64,000 nt of DNA, taken from Alnus glutinosa (lineage: Eukaryota; Streptophyta; Magnoliopsida; Fagales; Betulaceae). The notes below the pieces were generated by a model. It worked only from the letters and a program-made list of their open reading frames with translations, did no database searches and was not told the origin of the DNA. The stretch lies in contig NC_084888.1 in NCBI RefSeq assembly GCF_958979055.1, positions 32,702,804 through 32,766,803 on the forward strand. The letters run 5' to 3'. The translations under genes were made by a program, and so were the position numbers. Position 1 is the first letter of the stretch; each line of letters begins with the position of its first letter. Shown in pieces: positions 12,893 to 21,581 of this stretch.

Positions 12893-13139
12893 GAAAAGAA
12901 AAGAAGAAAGAAAGAAAGAAGAAGAAGAAACCAAGCATAAAGCAATATCCAATTACTTCAAGAGCTCAACCATTGTGCTTGTAACTGTATAACGTGGCAT
13001 ACACGGAACCTTACAGCCAGTGATTAGAAAACATTTCTAGTTTTGATCATATATGAAACCAAAACTCTCAAATCAAACACAAACCCGTAAATATATATAT
13101 CAAGAAAGCTAAGCAAGATAGAATTTTACTTTATGCGTT

Positions 13140-13170
<31 letters not shown>

Positions 13171-13332
13171 TCACATTTTGTTCACAATTCTTTGACGAGA
13201 ATCGAGTGACAATTGGGTCCTCCAATCGCCGGTGTCCATTGTGGGTTCTCCGCCGCCACCGATTGCTTCTACTCCTGCTCCTCCTCCTAAGGGGCCTTGA
13301 CTCGGATTGGGACTCCAATTATTGGTAACCAT
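2664..13332 (-). CDS. MED15: Mediator tail subunit MED15-like (copy A), 5' half: KIX domain and Gln-rich exon
   Basis: MED15 is a Mediator tail coactivator; its KIX domain binds activators in the nucleus. Four exons join in phase on the minus strand: exon 1 13332-13175 (ATG; GDWRTQL, DSRQRIVNK), exon 2 6006-5895 (MDTLRRHLPVSGQEG), exon 3 5727-5607 (SDYLRKISLKMLTMETKSQN), exon 4 3810-2664 (about 380 residues dominated by Q, S, N, L and P). Exons 1-3 cover the N-terminus and KIX fold; exon 4 is the Gln-rich linker. The exon 4 donor (CAA/GTATCA) is the least certain junction. The conserved C-terminal half is not found in 1-2663, so the gene either continues beyond the window through an element-filled intron or is truncated. 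Intron 1 is 7.2 kb because of an antisense LINE. No stop interrupts the exons. Residue 2 is Val where copy B has Asp. Confidence 0.8.
3811..5606. other. MED15 copy A intron 3, no gene seen
   Basis: AT-rich intron between the KIX exons and the Gln-rich exon. It holds an (ATA)n tract at about 4019-4057 and a CA/TA-rich microsatellite at about 4320-4370. Part of it (about 4075-4260 and 5385-5606) aligns with 15760-16180 in copy B, while about 1.1 kb (4260-5385) has no counterpart there, so it was gained in A or lost from B. Short open frames at 4859-5427 are low-complexity and not coding in appearance. Confidence 0.6.
6231..8087 (+). CDS. LINE ORF1 protein (618 aa)
   Basis: First ORF of the LINE, expected to be the RNA-binding partner of ORF2 in the retrotransposition particle. 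The first 125 or so residues look folded (FYVEAKSFEFRSD, FCRTYRVGSTVLILQRRGN, SVMIPEGRVGCGWANCLAQL); the rest is a long acidic, Gly/Ser/Glu-rich linker with little predicted structure. No CCHC zinc knuckle was found, although many plant LINE ORF1 proteins carry one. The start is the first ATG, about 36 bp inside the element border. The stop overlaps the ORF2 start in the heptamer ATGCTGA. Assignment as ORF1 rests on position and general resemblance to plant LINE ORF1 N-terminal domains. Confidence 0.8.
   Translation: MGYVGYFYVEAKSFEFRSDVCVGDGVRLAEWNKGLFRAVFLNTLSVGWFRRAMEELKQVGEIRDFCRTYRVGSTVLILQRRGNEHGSFLELSEYAFGGRRSSVMIPEGRVGCGWANCLAQLRRLEKSLERKAAGGKTGGNIPSAARKELKPAFRDGRSFAEALIGSSSKLENGESSKDNLGGSGEQSLSFLARSEKQPATKEGGDCTAIGGAHSALNDLVASAEGQIQLADFKKLLVSIRDEVTRWLDRLELGRVIVSPNKGQTDIEVGQVALGSPAQDQQGNKEKGKEAAVQELCGSPQLTYKRRVLLRQKIQAGSTTESVEEKAEQRQISPMRSLEVSSELAHPGSGSGRLGTRDAEHAGSYMEDIGAGSEGDEGVIGGLKSATEEATSIENQVSIVYSPGPAENQEEEECFNKGSESGRLGKLGLVSGLSGEAGDGREVGEQGLESPKQAEFEFGLGEMAVQCRGLEMIEVSGKVDEVMSDLDCREKGDGVNSLALMTSTEENLGDFELLEVMPLAVLEKDLGVESSDWVLERISGFCKVVGISCPGLEEKMMELFNGIEAQRFSDRVRQNNNSSTMGNRGHREVKRLECSVNYDGKGGQSSRLTRKERVGNCLC
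8081..11734 (+). CDS. LINE ORF2: endonuclease-reverse transcriptase (1217 aa)
   Basis: Target-primed reverse transcription enzyme. Domains in order: APE-type endonuclease, aa 1-235 (SWNVRGMN, QETK, GGDFNAVR near 142, LSDHYP near 222); linker; reverse transcriptase, about aa 445-720 (KAPGPDGF, NAFVEGRQILDSVL, LDLEKAYDHVNW, GLRQGDPLSPLLF, catalytic FADD near 689); thumb region; zf-RVT zinc-binding domain, about aa 1045-1115 (C and H ligands in WCYMCKSAGESIDHLFLHC). There is no RNase H after it. The first ATG is at 8081; a longer reading from TTG at 8075 is possible but unlikely. All catalytic motifs seen are intact. Translation probably depends on reinitiation after ORF1, given the ATGCTGA overlap. 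Confidence 0.95.
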   Translation: MLKPKIISWNVRGMNEFEKRTKIRGLLREWKADIVCLQETKLEFITRELVYSVWGCVYVDWVYLGSRGASGGILLMWDRRVVEKFEEYVGRYVVACAFRNVSDFFEWGFAGVYGPNDDCDRRGLWDELAGVRNIWEMPWCIGGDFNAVRYPSERGGEGRSTHAMVEFSEFIFDQALIDLPLVGGRSTWSNCRSWSRIDRFLLSPDWEEYFPEVSQRRLPRVLSDHYPLLLDCGIGRRGRGSFKFENMWLQVDGFEELVKGWWRSYGFEGSPSYVFARKLKALKFDLRKWNEEVFGNVGANKKKLETELCELDLIAEERPLSDEEKEKRVEFSRKLEQHVFLEEVSWRQKSRALWLKEGDSNTKFFHRVANSHRRHNMIEALVVDGQLTEDRAVIKDHIVDFYAKLYSEQYQWRPKVDDLSFSSIDDIDRIWLEREFEEDEIWAVIQNFKGDKAPGPDGFSMAFFQKCWEILKNDIFAVLKEFYSTGKFEKSLNATFVSLIPKKAGAVDIKDFRPISLIGGMYKIISKILANRLKVVLGKVVSQSQNAFVEGRQILDSVLVANECVDSRIRSGTLGIICKLDLEKAYDHVNWEFMLYVLKRCGFGEKWVGWIAHVISTVSFSININGSPSGFFRSSRGLRQGDPLSPLLFVMVMEVFSRMTYAAVDSGRLSGFSVGSSSQVAMKVSHLLFADDTLIFCDPVVDQVRDLRCLLLCFEAVSGLRINLSKSEMVPVGEVEDVEELASILGCGVASLPIKYLGLPLGAKYKDSNIWNNVIEKMEARLAGWKKVCLSRGGRLTLINSTLSSLPTYFLSLFPIPVGMANRMEKLQRDFLWGGVGDEFKIHLVNWRTICSSKASGGLGVRSLVRFNKALMGKWLWRFAMERDAFWRKVVEVKYGSSRGGWCSKEVGGSYGFGVWKSIRRGWDDFVGHVKYEIGDGSKVLFWHDVWCGDIPLKILFPELFLIATRKEAWVEDIMQRQNGTISWNILFARPVHDWEVDAVSRFFGILYNFKVSSEGEDKLYWVPARKKSFEVKSYYHLLSSHSQFSFPWKSIWKVNVPPRVAFFVWTATLGKSLTLDNLRKRNFIVMDWCYMCKSAGESIDHLFLHCMMASELWRVLLQLFGVEWVMPKSVKDMLGSWRGQKGNRTSLQIWRMAPLCLMWCIWRERNARCFEDCETGLSNLKRKMLQVLYMWRDRIKTIHDCSYFDFLDSCSLSPVP
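11815..13174. other. Remainder of MED15 copy A intron 1
   Basis: Non-coding. It aligns in blocks with 16770-17728 of copy B. It contains a 23-bp LINE micro-insertion (12208-12230), a block (about 12243-12575) absent from copy B, a poly-A and purine-rich microsatellite at 12859-12930, and a (GA)n tract at 13147-13170 directly beside the exon 1 donor site. Confidence 0.6.
12208..12230 (-). mobile_element. 23-bp LINE 3'-end micro-insertion
   Basis: Read on the minus strand this is TTACTTAT followed by 15 A, the same 3' terminus as the other LINEs in the window. It is flanked by exact direct repeats ACCACTATAAA (12197-12207 and 12231-12241), an 11-bp target-site duplication. Copy B has only one ACCACTAT at the matching place (about 17225). 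It appears to be a LINE insertion truncated to its last eight template bases plus the tail. Confidence 0.7.
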
Positions 13333-13620
13333 TGAATTTCTCTAAATAATATCAATTTATAAATGAATCAAACTCAAGCTTTTATCACTGTTAAACTCAA
13401 ATTCAAATCGCTCAAACTAGAAAGATGCGAATAAATATGAACAAACGATTTTGATTCTTCATGGTCTGAACCCAAATTTTGAGAGAGACAGTGGGTGTGC
13501 TTGGAGCTTTGGATAGAGTTAAATTGGGAAGGGAAGAGAATATGTATGGGATATTCTGTAAGAATGTATCATATCTATATATTTCTCTCATCTTTTCTCA
13601 ATTTTTTAAAGGATAAAGTT
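13333..13620 (-). promoter_or_regulatory. 5' UTR / promoter region of MED15 copy A
   Basis: Upstream of the MED15 ATG on the minus strand. The block is conserved with 17881-18110 upstream of copy B (shared words include AATTTCTCTAAATAATATC and the GGGATATTCT stretch), so the duplication included the promoter. No single TATA box can be chosen with confidence. Confidence 0.4.
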
Positions 13621-14550
13621 TCTTTTTCCATATTTTTTTAGGAAAAAAAATTCCAGCCTAGTCTATTAAACTTACATTCTCGCATGCATTTTTATATGTA
13701 TTATTAAAAATATACATGAGAATCAAATGTGTTTTAAACATATACCAATTTAATAAATTAGTAAATTACAAGAAAAGGTTTTTCTTTTTTTAATGCTTTA
13801 CCAGGCAAATGAGGAAGTAAGTGCACTCAAGAACCCCATCGCAAGAACAAACACAAGGGAAAAAACAATGACACGCGCCATCAAGTTATTCATTGGTAGA
13901 CATTTTTCTTTTGTTCTAATGTGTGTCGCAAACTACCATTTTAAGTGTCACTTGCATATGTGCAGCACTATTATTCTCACTTCATTTTCTTTTGTTCTAA
14001 AAGTATGGTTAGGAGCACTTTTTTCAGGATAGTAAAGATTCCATATAAGTTTCAACAATGTCCTTTTTCTGAAAGAAAATAGTTCATATTCTCTACCGCT
14101 AAGATAATTCTTTGAATCCAATAAATATGGGAAGCTTTGTTCTCTATTCGATATTCCATATCTATATAGCTTTATAATTGTCATGTCATGTTGTTCAGTA
14201 ACTACGGACATTGCAATTAAGCCCAAATTTCACCCAGACCCAAATCCAAAAACCCCACAAGAAACTTTCCCACAGGTGAATTTCATAACTCATCTCCTTT
14301 TACCTTTTGATAAACCACCTCTTGCCAATCAACCCCATTTGCATGTCCTGTCTGAGACGTGGAATCTAGAGACACTACAAAGATATCAATGTCGGTAAAT
14401 ATGAGCACATGAAAATAGCCTCTTAGAAGGGAAATAATTTAGAGAATGCCGGCTAAGAGAACACTACACTAGTGAAAAAGAAATTAATAAGACATACATT
14501 TGAGATCAAAGAATATTCATTCTGAAAGTTCATATCCACATAAAATAATA
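13621..14550. other. Unassigned intergenic sequence
   Basis: AT-rich DNA between the MED15 copy A promoter and a LINE remnant. Open frames of 71-92 codons (13793-14032, 13948-14226, 14183-14398) overlap on both strands and show no recognisable domain. Nothing here can be supported as a gene. Confidence 0.5.
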
Positions 14551-14551
14551 A

Positions 14552-15400
14552 CTCTGATTTTTTTTTTATATAAGTAATCAATAATTATCAATAAAAGCGT
14601 AAAGGCGCCCCCAAGTACACAGAAAGTATACAAAATAAAGCTCATAGCTAGAAGGAGCAAAGCAAACAAGGAAATCACTATAACTAATTGTCAAGGAAGA
14701 AACATAAGCAATTGTCCAAAGATACAAAATTTTGAAGAAAAAATGACTTTCATCTCCTCTAAAGTCTTCTCACGATCATCAAAACTTATGTCATTTATTT
14801 CCCTAAATAAGAGTCATAAAAGGCATGTAGATACCATTTTCACATAGCAACACTCCGAGTATTGCCGGTAGTCCACCAACAAGCATACAAGTAGACTACA
14901 CGTCTAGGCATAACTCAAGACAAACCAAAATGACTGAAAAAACAATCCAAATGGCATAAGCCACATCACAATAAAGAAGAAGATAGTTCACAGACTCCTC
15001 ATTTCTCTTACATATTGCAACATCTATCCACCATAATGACGTGCCACTTCCTGAGGTTATCCATGGTGAGAATCTTACATAGTTGCTGACCAAGCGAAAA
15101 GGGCCGCCCTCAAGGGAGCCTTAGTCCGCCAAACACTCTTCTAAGGAAAACGGCAACCTTCACTACAAACCAAGGAACAATAAAAGGATTTAATCATAAA
15201 CAACCATCTTTTGGAAGGGACTCACCACAACTTATCTTCCCTTCCTCCTCTCACTCTAGCTGAATACAATACCCTAAAGAAAGAGGCAAAGACATCTATC
15301 TCCCAATCATGAGCCGCTCTAGCAAAGTTCACGTTCCACTGATGTAAACATGTTAAGTAAAAATAGGGCATCCCAGGATTAAAGGTGAATTACTTTACAC
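14552..15400 (-). pseudogene. Decayed LINE ORF2 3' end
   Basis: Minus-strand remnant of an L1-type LINE. The 3' end is the poly-T at 14552-14568 with the adjacent ATAAGTAATC (TTACTTAT in the element's sense). Upstream are pieces matching the C-terminal part of the intact LINE's ORF2: HDWEIDVF and EDKLWW near 15300-15230, then a zf-RVT-like stretch (15093-14896) ending in YAIWIVF. Frameshifts and stops break the frame several times. It abuts the truncated left edge of MED15 copy B, so it may mark the breakpoint of the duplication. Confidence 0.75.
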
Positions 15401-15760
15401 ACTTACTGCACACTAAATTATTAAGACTCTTCATCTAGTTTCAATTGATCCACTATGCATCCCTCATCGAACATAAAATTCCTTAGAGGCCTCAATAGCT
15501 TGTTTTCACCTTCCAATTCAATATCACAGCATTCATTGGCTACTGTGGATAGGACTTGGATCTCTCATTTTTATGTATGAGGAAATCAGGTTTGGATAGG
15601 GATGGAATTTGACCACTCATTTCGCATGTCTCAACACAACCCAGGTGAACTAAAACCAAGCAAGTAAAGGCAACTTGAGGGTTATGCCCTCAGAGGGTTG
15701 AGGCACCATCAGTGACCATGAGCGCAATCTATTGGTTAAACTTTTTTGTTATAAGCAATT
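15400..15760. other. Junction region left of MED15 copy B
   Basis: About 360 bp between the LINE remnant and the first sequence alignable to MED15 copy A (from about 15760, matching about 4075). No gene or clear element boundary was seen. The duplication or deletion breakpoint should lie here. Confidence 0.4.
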
Positions 15761-17287
15761 TTATTCCTAATATCACATATTCAACAACTCATTTCTTTTT
15801 GATAACCCATTTAAATGGTATAGCCACACAACAAATGCTACACAAACATATTCAACTCCATGTAGTATCTGCCTTCTCCCCATATCCCCACCAATCAAAT
15901 ATTGGCAATACTACATTTCAGGGAGAAAAAAAAACCATCTTTAGACCTGTCAAAAGAATTGCATCCTTGTTCACAATGATAAAGTCAAGTAAACATACGT
16001 ACTATGTATACGTACAATTTTATGTATTTATATATGTACCTATGAAAGTAATGTATGTAAGCATATAATATGTGAATGTACGTGAAATATCCATTTACCA
16101 GTGTCAAAAGAACAAAATTAGAGAGAGAAACAGGATGGATACTAAATATGTAAGTAAAATCATGCACAATGCTCTATATACCTGGATCCGGGGGCTTATT
16201 GCTACTGACAACAGCATTGGATGGCAAAGAATTGGCTATAGGATTCTGAGACTTAGTTTCCAATGTAAGCATCTTCAGAGATATTTTTCGTAAATAATCT
16301 GACTGAAATGAGGGATCAACAAAAAAAAAAAAAATTAAATCTCATGGCACTATAAGATGCAAAAGAGAAAAAGAAGTATCGTAGTATCATCTATTCTGCA
16401 AGTATACATGCAAGGCAATGTACATATACATCATGAAAATTATGGGAGCATTATGATGGAAGTACCTGGCTTGTGGCAGCAGCATAAATCTTTTCCTCAA
16501 ACCTTGTGGCTATGGTCTTGAGTTGGCTGGAAACTGGAAGATGCCTCTTCAACGTGTCCATTCTACAAACATAAGACATACTCTTAATAAATACCGGCCA
16601 TACAGAGATTTAAATTGATAAACTATGCTGACAGTGCAGAACATAAGCCACAAACACGCCAAGAGAAACTATAAATACAATTTCATGAAATTTAAAATGA
16701 ATAAAGAACAAGAAACATATACTTTTTCCAGGGAAAGAAAATAGAAGTAGCAGCACATGACTGTTTAGGCTTCACCATCTAGAAGCCACAAACTTTGAAC
16801 TCCTATAAATGTTCTCTCAACTTTATTTTTCAGTTTAGAAGGGAGGGGGGGCGACACTGCACTAGCATTTTAGCAAGTCTCATTGGGACTCAACTTAGAC
16901 ATATAAACGACTCACAAAGGCCAGAAAACCTATACCGCTAATCTTCAGTATGCATCGTGGAAAGACCAAGATAACTTTCTTTTTTTGGAGTAAGCAAGCT
17001 AGACCAATATAACTTGAGAGTACAGTGTTCCAATCATTAGTCACACCACCCGACAGCACATCTTGCTTTCACATGATAGAACCCCAAGTGTTTCTGAGCA
17101 AATTCTATTCCCAATTCTTTATTTGGGTAATGTGCAACGTCTTTTGTTTCTAATTTCTGATATAGTATCGACCATTGTAGTCCAAACTCCTAGGCCAGCA
17201 CACCTTGTTTTCACATAGTTATCTACCACTATCAAATTAAACAACCAAGCTTCCACTTAATGCTTCTCCATTTGAGGCTTACCACCT

Positions 17288-17291
17288 TTGC

Positions 17292-17336
<45 letters not shown>
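17288..17336. repeat. Poly-T/poly-A tract in copy B intron 1
   Basis: A run of T followed directly by about 34 A, a low-complexity hairpin-like tract within the copy B intron. It is absent in that form from the aligned region of copy A. Confidence 0.7.
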
Positions 17337-17337
<1 letters not shown>

Positions 17338-17586
17338 GTAAAGCATTGTTAACACACTTCTATCGAGCTCACTAGGGAGACAGGAGTCCAACCGGCAAGC
17401 CAGAGAATCTGACCCTGACAGCAATATTTATAACCAAAAATGCATCCCAATTACTTCAAGAGCTCAATCATCGTGCTTGTAACTGTAGAACGCAGCATAC
17501 ACGGAACCTTACAGCTAGTGATTAGAAACCATTTCTAGTTTTGATCATAAATATAAAACCGAAACTCTCAAATCAAACACAAACCC

Positions 17587-17587
<1 letters not shown>

Positions 17588-17638
<51 letters not shown>
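17588..17638. repeat. (TA)n microsatellite
   Basis: About 24 TA units in copy B intron 1, next to exon 1. The aligned site in copy A (13090-13101) has about five units. Confidence 0.95.
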
Positions 17639-17640
<2 letters not shown>

Positions 17641-17679
17641 GAGTAAAGCTAAGCAAAATAGAATTTTACTTTATTCGTT

Positions 17680-17725
<46 letters not shown>

Positions 17726-17880
17726 CACATTTTGTTCACAATTCTTTGACGAGAATCGGGCGGCAATTGGGTCCTCCAATCGCCGGTGTCCATGGTGGGC
17801 TCTGCCCCGCCTCCGACTGCTTCTGCTCCTCCTCCTATGGGGCCTTGACTCGGATCGGGCCTCCAATTATTGGTATCCAT

Positions 17881-18180
17881 TGAATTTCTCTAAATAATAT
17901 CAATTTATAAGCGAATCGAACACAATCTTTTATCACCGCTCAAACTAGAAAGATACGGATAATTATGAACACTCGATTCTGATTTTTGACAGTCTGAGCC
18001 CAAATTTTGAGAGAGAGAGAGAGACAGTGAGTGATTGGAGCTCTGGATAGATCTAAATTGGGAAGAGAAGGGAATATATGCGTGGGATATTCTGGGGAAG
18101 GACTTTACACGTAGCATCTGTTTGTCTGGAGAGATAACAAATTACAAAGAATGAGAAGGTATATCAACGTATTCTACAAC
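17881..18180 (-). promoter_or_regulatory. 5' UTR / promoter region of MED15 copy B
   Basis: Homologous to 13333-13620 upstream of copy A, so copy B may keep the original promoter sequence. A GA-rich tract lies at 18009-18025. No motif stands out enough to place the transcription start. Confidence 0.4.
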
Positions 18181-19498
18181 GTATCTATTCACTTTTTCCA
18201 TTAAAAAAAAAAAAAAAAAAAAAAACTAATACTTTATTTCACTTTTATATCACATCAATTATTTCTAATTACTATTTAAATAAAAAAATAATAATAAAAA
18301 ATTTTAAAAAAAAAAAAACTCACACCAAAACCCTTTTTCTCTCATCTTTTTTCTAAAAAAAAATTAGAATAATTTTTCACGGTCTAATCTATTCCAATTA
18401 AATTAAAAAAATAATTACGTGAATTTTACATATTTTATTAGAAATAAACTAGTCAATTTCAACAAAAAGTTTTTCTTTTTTTAATGCTTTATCACATCTA
18501 AGTCTTTTTTTTTTTTTGGTTTTTCATCTCTTTTCCAACATTGCTTTTACATCTGCACCTAAAAAAAAAAAAAATTAGCAGCAAGTTTTCTTAAACTTTT
18601 CTTTAATTTAAAGAATTAAATTATTTTTTGGTGTGAAAGCCCTAAAAAAAAGTATTAGCAACAAATTTTCTTAAATTTCTCTTTAAATTAAAAATTAAAT
18701 CACTTTTTGGTGTGAAAGCCCCCAATACTTCATACTCTTAACGCTAATAATTCCTTATATTTCATAAGGTTTTACGAACCAACGCCGTTCCATATATTAT
18801 ATTGCATACTCTCTAATATTTGTAAATACTACAAATTTCTTTTTGGAAAATCCTTTATAATATGAATTACCATAATTTTGCGTATATACCTATTCAAATT
18901 TAAATATGTGTGTATATGTCATCTAAAGAGTAATTATCAAGAGAAATCACCAAATAGAAATTAGTGCCCCATCATTGGCTTATGGTGTTATAGTACTCTA
19001 ATAGTTTTTTGAACCATTTAGTTACAAGAAAAGCTCAACAATATTTATAATTCATTAGTTTTTTAAAAAGATATTAACTACTTTTTTAAGCCCTAATTTA
19101 GGAGGCATTACATTGTTTTTGACCCATCATCCTTGGGACTAATTAGATTGAATATTTGTTTGCCACTTTTTTTCTTTTTGAAGGGGCAGACTTAATAAGT
19201 ATTAGTTTATAGAGTATAATATGATAAGAAATGCTAAAACTTTCCGTTAAAATTTGGTCATCAAATAATGTGTTACAATCTCATGAGTTAGTGACACATT
19301 TTTCAAAATAATAAATTACATGGGATTGTGACACATTATTTGAAAACCAAATTTGGAGAAAAAAAATTTGGAATGTGTAAAATTTCTCTATATCTAATAT
19401 GATATAGCTTTGGTTTTGAAATTTTTTTTCCTTTTTTTATTTTTTGGGTAAGTTTCGGTTTTGAATGCTAAGCTTGTCGCCGTTACATCTAACTTTTG
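18181..19498. other. AT-rich intergenic DNA, no gene seen
   Basis: Poly-A and poly-T tracts plus a short near-direct repeat: similar 70-bp segments with TTAGCAACAAATTTTC / TTAGCAGCAAGTTTTC around 18575-18640 and 18653-18720, both leading into GGTGTGAAAGCC. No coding frame. Confidence 0.6.
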
Positions 19499-19507
19499 TA
19501 AAATTTT

Positions 19508-19790
19508 GGGAAAAGTATGCATATCCCTCTCAAACTACCACTCAATTGTCAATGCACCTCCCAAACCACAAATTGTGTCAATGTCCCCTCTCAAACTACT
19601 AAAAAATATCAATGTCCCCTAAAAGACCAACAAAAAGATAAAAATAACCTTAATTTTTTTTGAATAAGACAAAAATGCCCTTATAAATTCGGAAAAGAAA
19701 ACTAAAACTAAAAAATTTAAAAAAGAATTAAAAATTTAAAAAATATTTTTTTAAGAAAAAAATTTTTAAAAAAAAACGAAAAAGAAAGAG

Positions 19791-19821
<31 letters not shown>

Positions 19822-20253
19822 CAAAAAAAAAACTGAAAATTATAAAACGAATTTTTTAAAAAATAATAAATAAAACAAACGAAAAAGAAAAAAGAAAAAC
19901 CAGTTTTTTTATTAAATTAAAAAACCCAAAAATAATGATTTTTTTTTTTTTGACAAACGGAAAAATAACTGAAAATTACAAAACAAATTTTTTTTAAAAA
20001 AAAAAACTGTTTTTAATTTTAATTTTTATTTTTTGGTATAAATTTTTGTTATTTTATATTTTTTTTAATATTTTTTTTAGTTTTTATTCTATTTTAATAA
20101 TTTTATGAAGGATTTTTTATTATTACGAGAACATTGACACTTTTTAGTAATTTAGGGGGAACATTGACACAATTGATAGTTCGGGACTTTGAAGAGGCAT
20201 TGACAATCAGATAGCAATTTTAGGGGGTTATGTCACTTATGTGTATTTTTTCC
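19508..20253. mobile_element. Mutator-like MITE with perfect 9-bp TSD
   Basis: The element starts GGGAAAAGTATGCATATCCC and ends with the inverse type TGTATTTTTTCC. The arms match for about 130 bp in inverted orientation (shared words ATTGTGTCAATGT, GATTGTCAATGC). Exact 9-bp direct repeats TAAAATTTT flank it at 19499-19507 and 20254-20262, as expected for Mutator-like elements. The core is A/T homopolymer with no coding capacity. Confidence 0.85.
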
Positions 20254-20294
20254 TAAAATTTTATACTTGAACAACGGGAAATAAAATGAATTTG

Positions 20295-20298
<4 letters not shown>

Positions 20299-20337
<39 letters not shown>
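20299..20337. repeat. (TA)n microsatellite
   Basis: About 19 TA units downstream of the Mutator-like MITE. Confidence 0.95.
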
Positions 20338-20339
<2 letters not shown>

Positions 20340-20384
20340 CAGTCGCTAACAATTAATAGTTTTTATTTCTATTATGGATATAAA

Positions 20385-21060
20385 TTAGAAAAAATTATTA
20401 AATTAGTCCATGTGGTTTGAGGTTGTGACAAATAGTTTCATAGAGTTTAAAAAGTAACTAAACACTCCTGGTGAGCATTCCTAGTAGCCTCACCAAAATA
20501 GTTTTTTAGCTATTTTGGTGAGCCAATTTGATGAAAATCTTGAAAAATCACTCCCAGCAGCCTCACCATTTTAACCAAAAAAAATTGATAACTGAAATTA
20601 CTAACCAAATTAGATGACGCATTTTCACTCAACAACCCACTCACCAAATTTTGTTTCACCTTTCTCTCTCATATGATTAGCACTCTTTTTTCTTTTTCTT
20701 TTTTCTCTCATTTTCTTCTCCCATCTCCCATCTCTCACACGATAATGTCCTTATTTCATGGATATGAATGATTTTTTGAAAAAAGATAATATAAAGAAAA
20801 AATAAATAAATATAAAAAAATTATTATTTAAATGGAATAGTAAATATAGACTAGTTAAAATGGTAAAGCTACTAAAAATTTTTTAATAAAGTGACTCCCC
20901 ATAATAGAAAAAAGTGATTTTTAATTATTTTGGTGAGGCTACTAGGAGCAGAACAAATATGTAGGTTCATGTCATTAAAAAAGTTGTCAAAATCCGTTAA
21001 TGAGCCACATCAACACTAATCATATTGTAACGCGTGTTACTTACAACAAAAAATATTTAA
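20385..21060. mobile_element. Inverted-repeat element with a nested MITE
   Basis: The outer sequence (AAATTAGTCCATGTGGTTTG near 20399, GTTGTCAAAATCCGTTAATG near 20983) resembles the ends of another element at about 57230 and 59850-60000. Inside lies a second MITE with perfect 21-bp inverted repeats at 20481-20501 and 20926-20946 (CCTAGTAGCCTCACCAAAAT and its inverse). Neither has a coding frame. Outer limits are approximate. Confidence 0.55.
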
Positions 21061-21186
21061 AAAACTGAATAGAAAAATAAAAAACGATGGTAATTTTATT
21101 GTTTTCCCGGTAAGCAAAACCTACAATTCTATTTGTCATAATTAAATATGGAACTGTTCTTACAAATGTGTGTTAGCCATGCACTT

Positions 21187-21321
21187 GGGGCTTGTTTGGG
21201 TGTGCGTTTGACACCCAAAAAGCCCGTTTCAAGAGAAAAGTGTCCATTTGACACCCAAAAGCTCAGACAAAAATCCTATAGACAAAAGCTCTATTTCTCA
21301 CCGTAATTCCAAACAAGCTCT
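21187..21321. mobile_element. Small foldback MITE
   Basis: About 135 bp with terminal inverted repeats GGGCTTGTTTGG and CCAAACAAGCTC. An internal direct repeat of the TTTGACACCCAAAA word occurs twice. No coding capacity. Confidence 0.5.
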
Positions 21322-21444
21322 TAGCCAAAGGTCTTAGGCCGTGTGCCAGGATTTTGATCTTCCTTCAAATCCCCATTGTAATCTTTGCCAAAAAAAATAA
21401 TAATAATAATATATTTATACTAGAGTTTAAACTCTTTTTCTGTA

Positions 21445-21581
21445 GCACTCTAGGATTGGATGTGGTCAAGAAGGTCACAAGGTCTTATCTGGAGAAATCA
21501 GCTTCAATTCCACAGGGCATACACGAATTAAATACCCCCAAAACTCAAGCCAACTCTTCTAAAGTAAAATTCGAAATCAGG
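21445..21581 (+). other. Orphan exon-like segment
   Basis: A plus-strand open segment bounded by a good acceptor (pyrimidine-rich TTTTTCTGTAG) and a donor (ATCAG/GTAAAT) encodes about 45 residues including LGLDVVKKVTRSYLEKSAS and PQGIHELNTP. No partner exons were found nearby and the product is not recognised. It could be a gene fragment moved by a transposon, or chance. Confidence 0.25.

Larger units (their letters stand above)
16182..17880 (-). pseudogene. MED15: MED15-like copy B: exons 1-3 only (truncated duplicate)
   Basis: Second copy of the MED15 5' end. Exon 1 is 17880-17729 (MDTNNWRPDPSQGP..., RQRIVNK), exon 2 is 16562-16466 (MDTLKRHLPVSSQLK...), exon 3 is 16302-16182 (SDYLRKISLKMLTLETKSQ). 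Splice sites and phases match copy A. Exon 2 is 15 nt shorter than in copy A: the residues aligned with GQEGLLE of copy A collapse to SQL, removing five residues within the KIX fold. The Gln-rich exon is missing; homology to copy A stops near 15760, followed by a LINE remnant. With no downstream exons the copy cannot make full MED15, but exons 1-3 remain open and could give a short KIX-only protein if transcribed. Confidence 0.8.
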
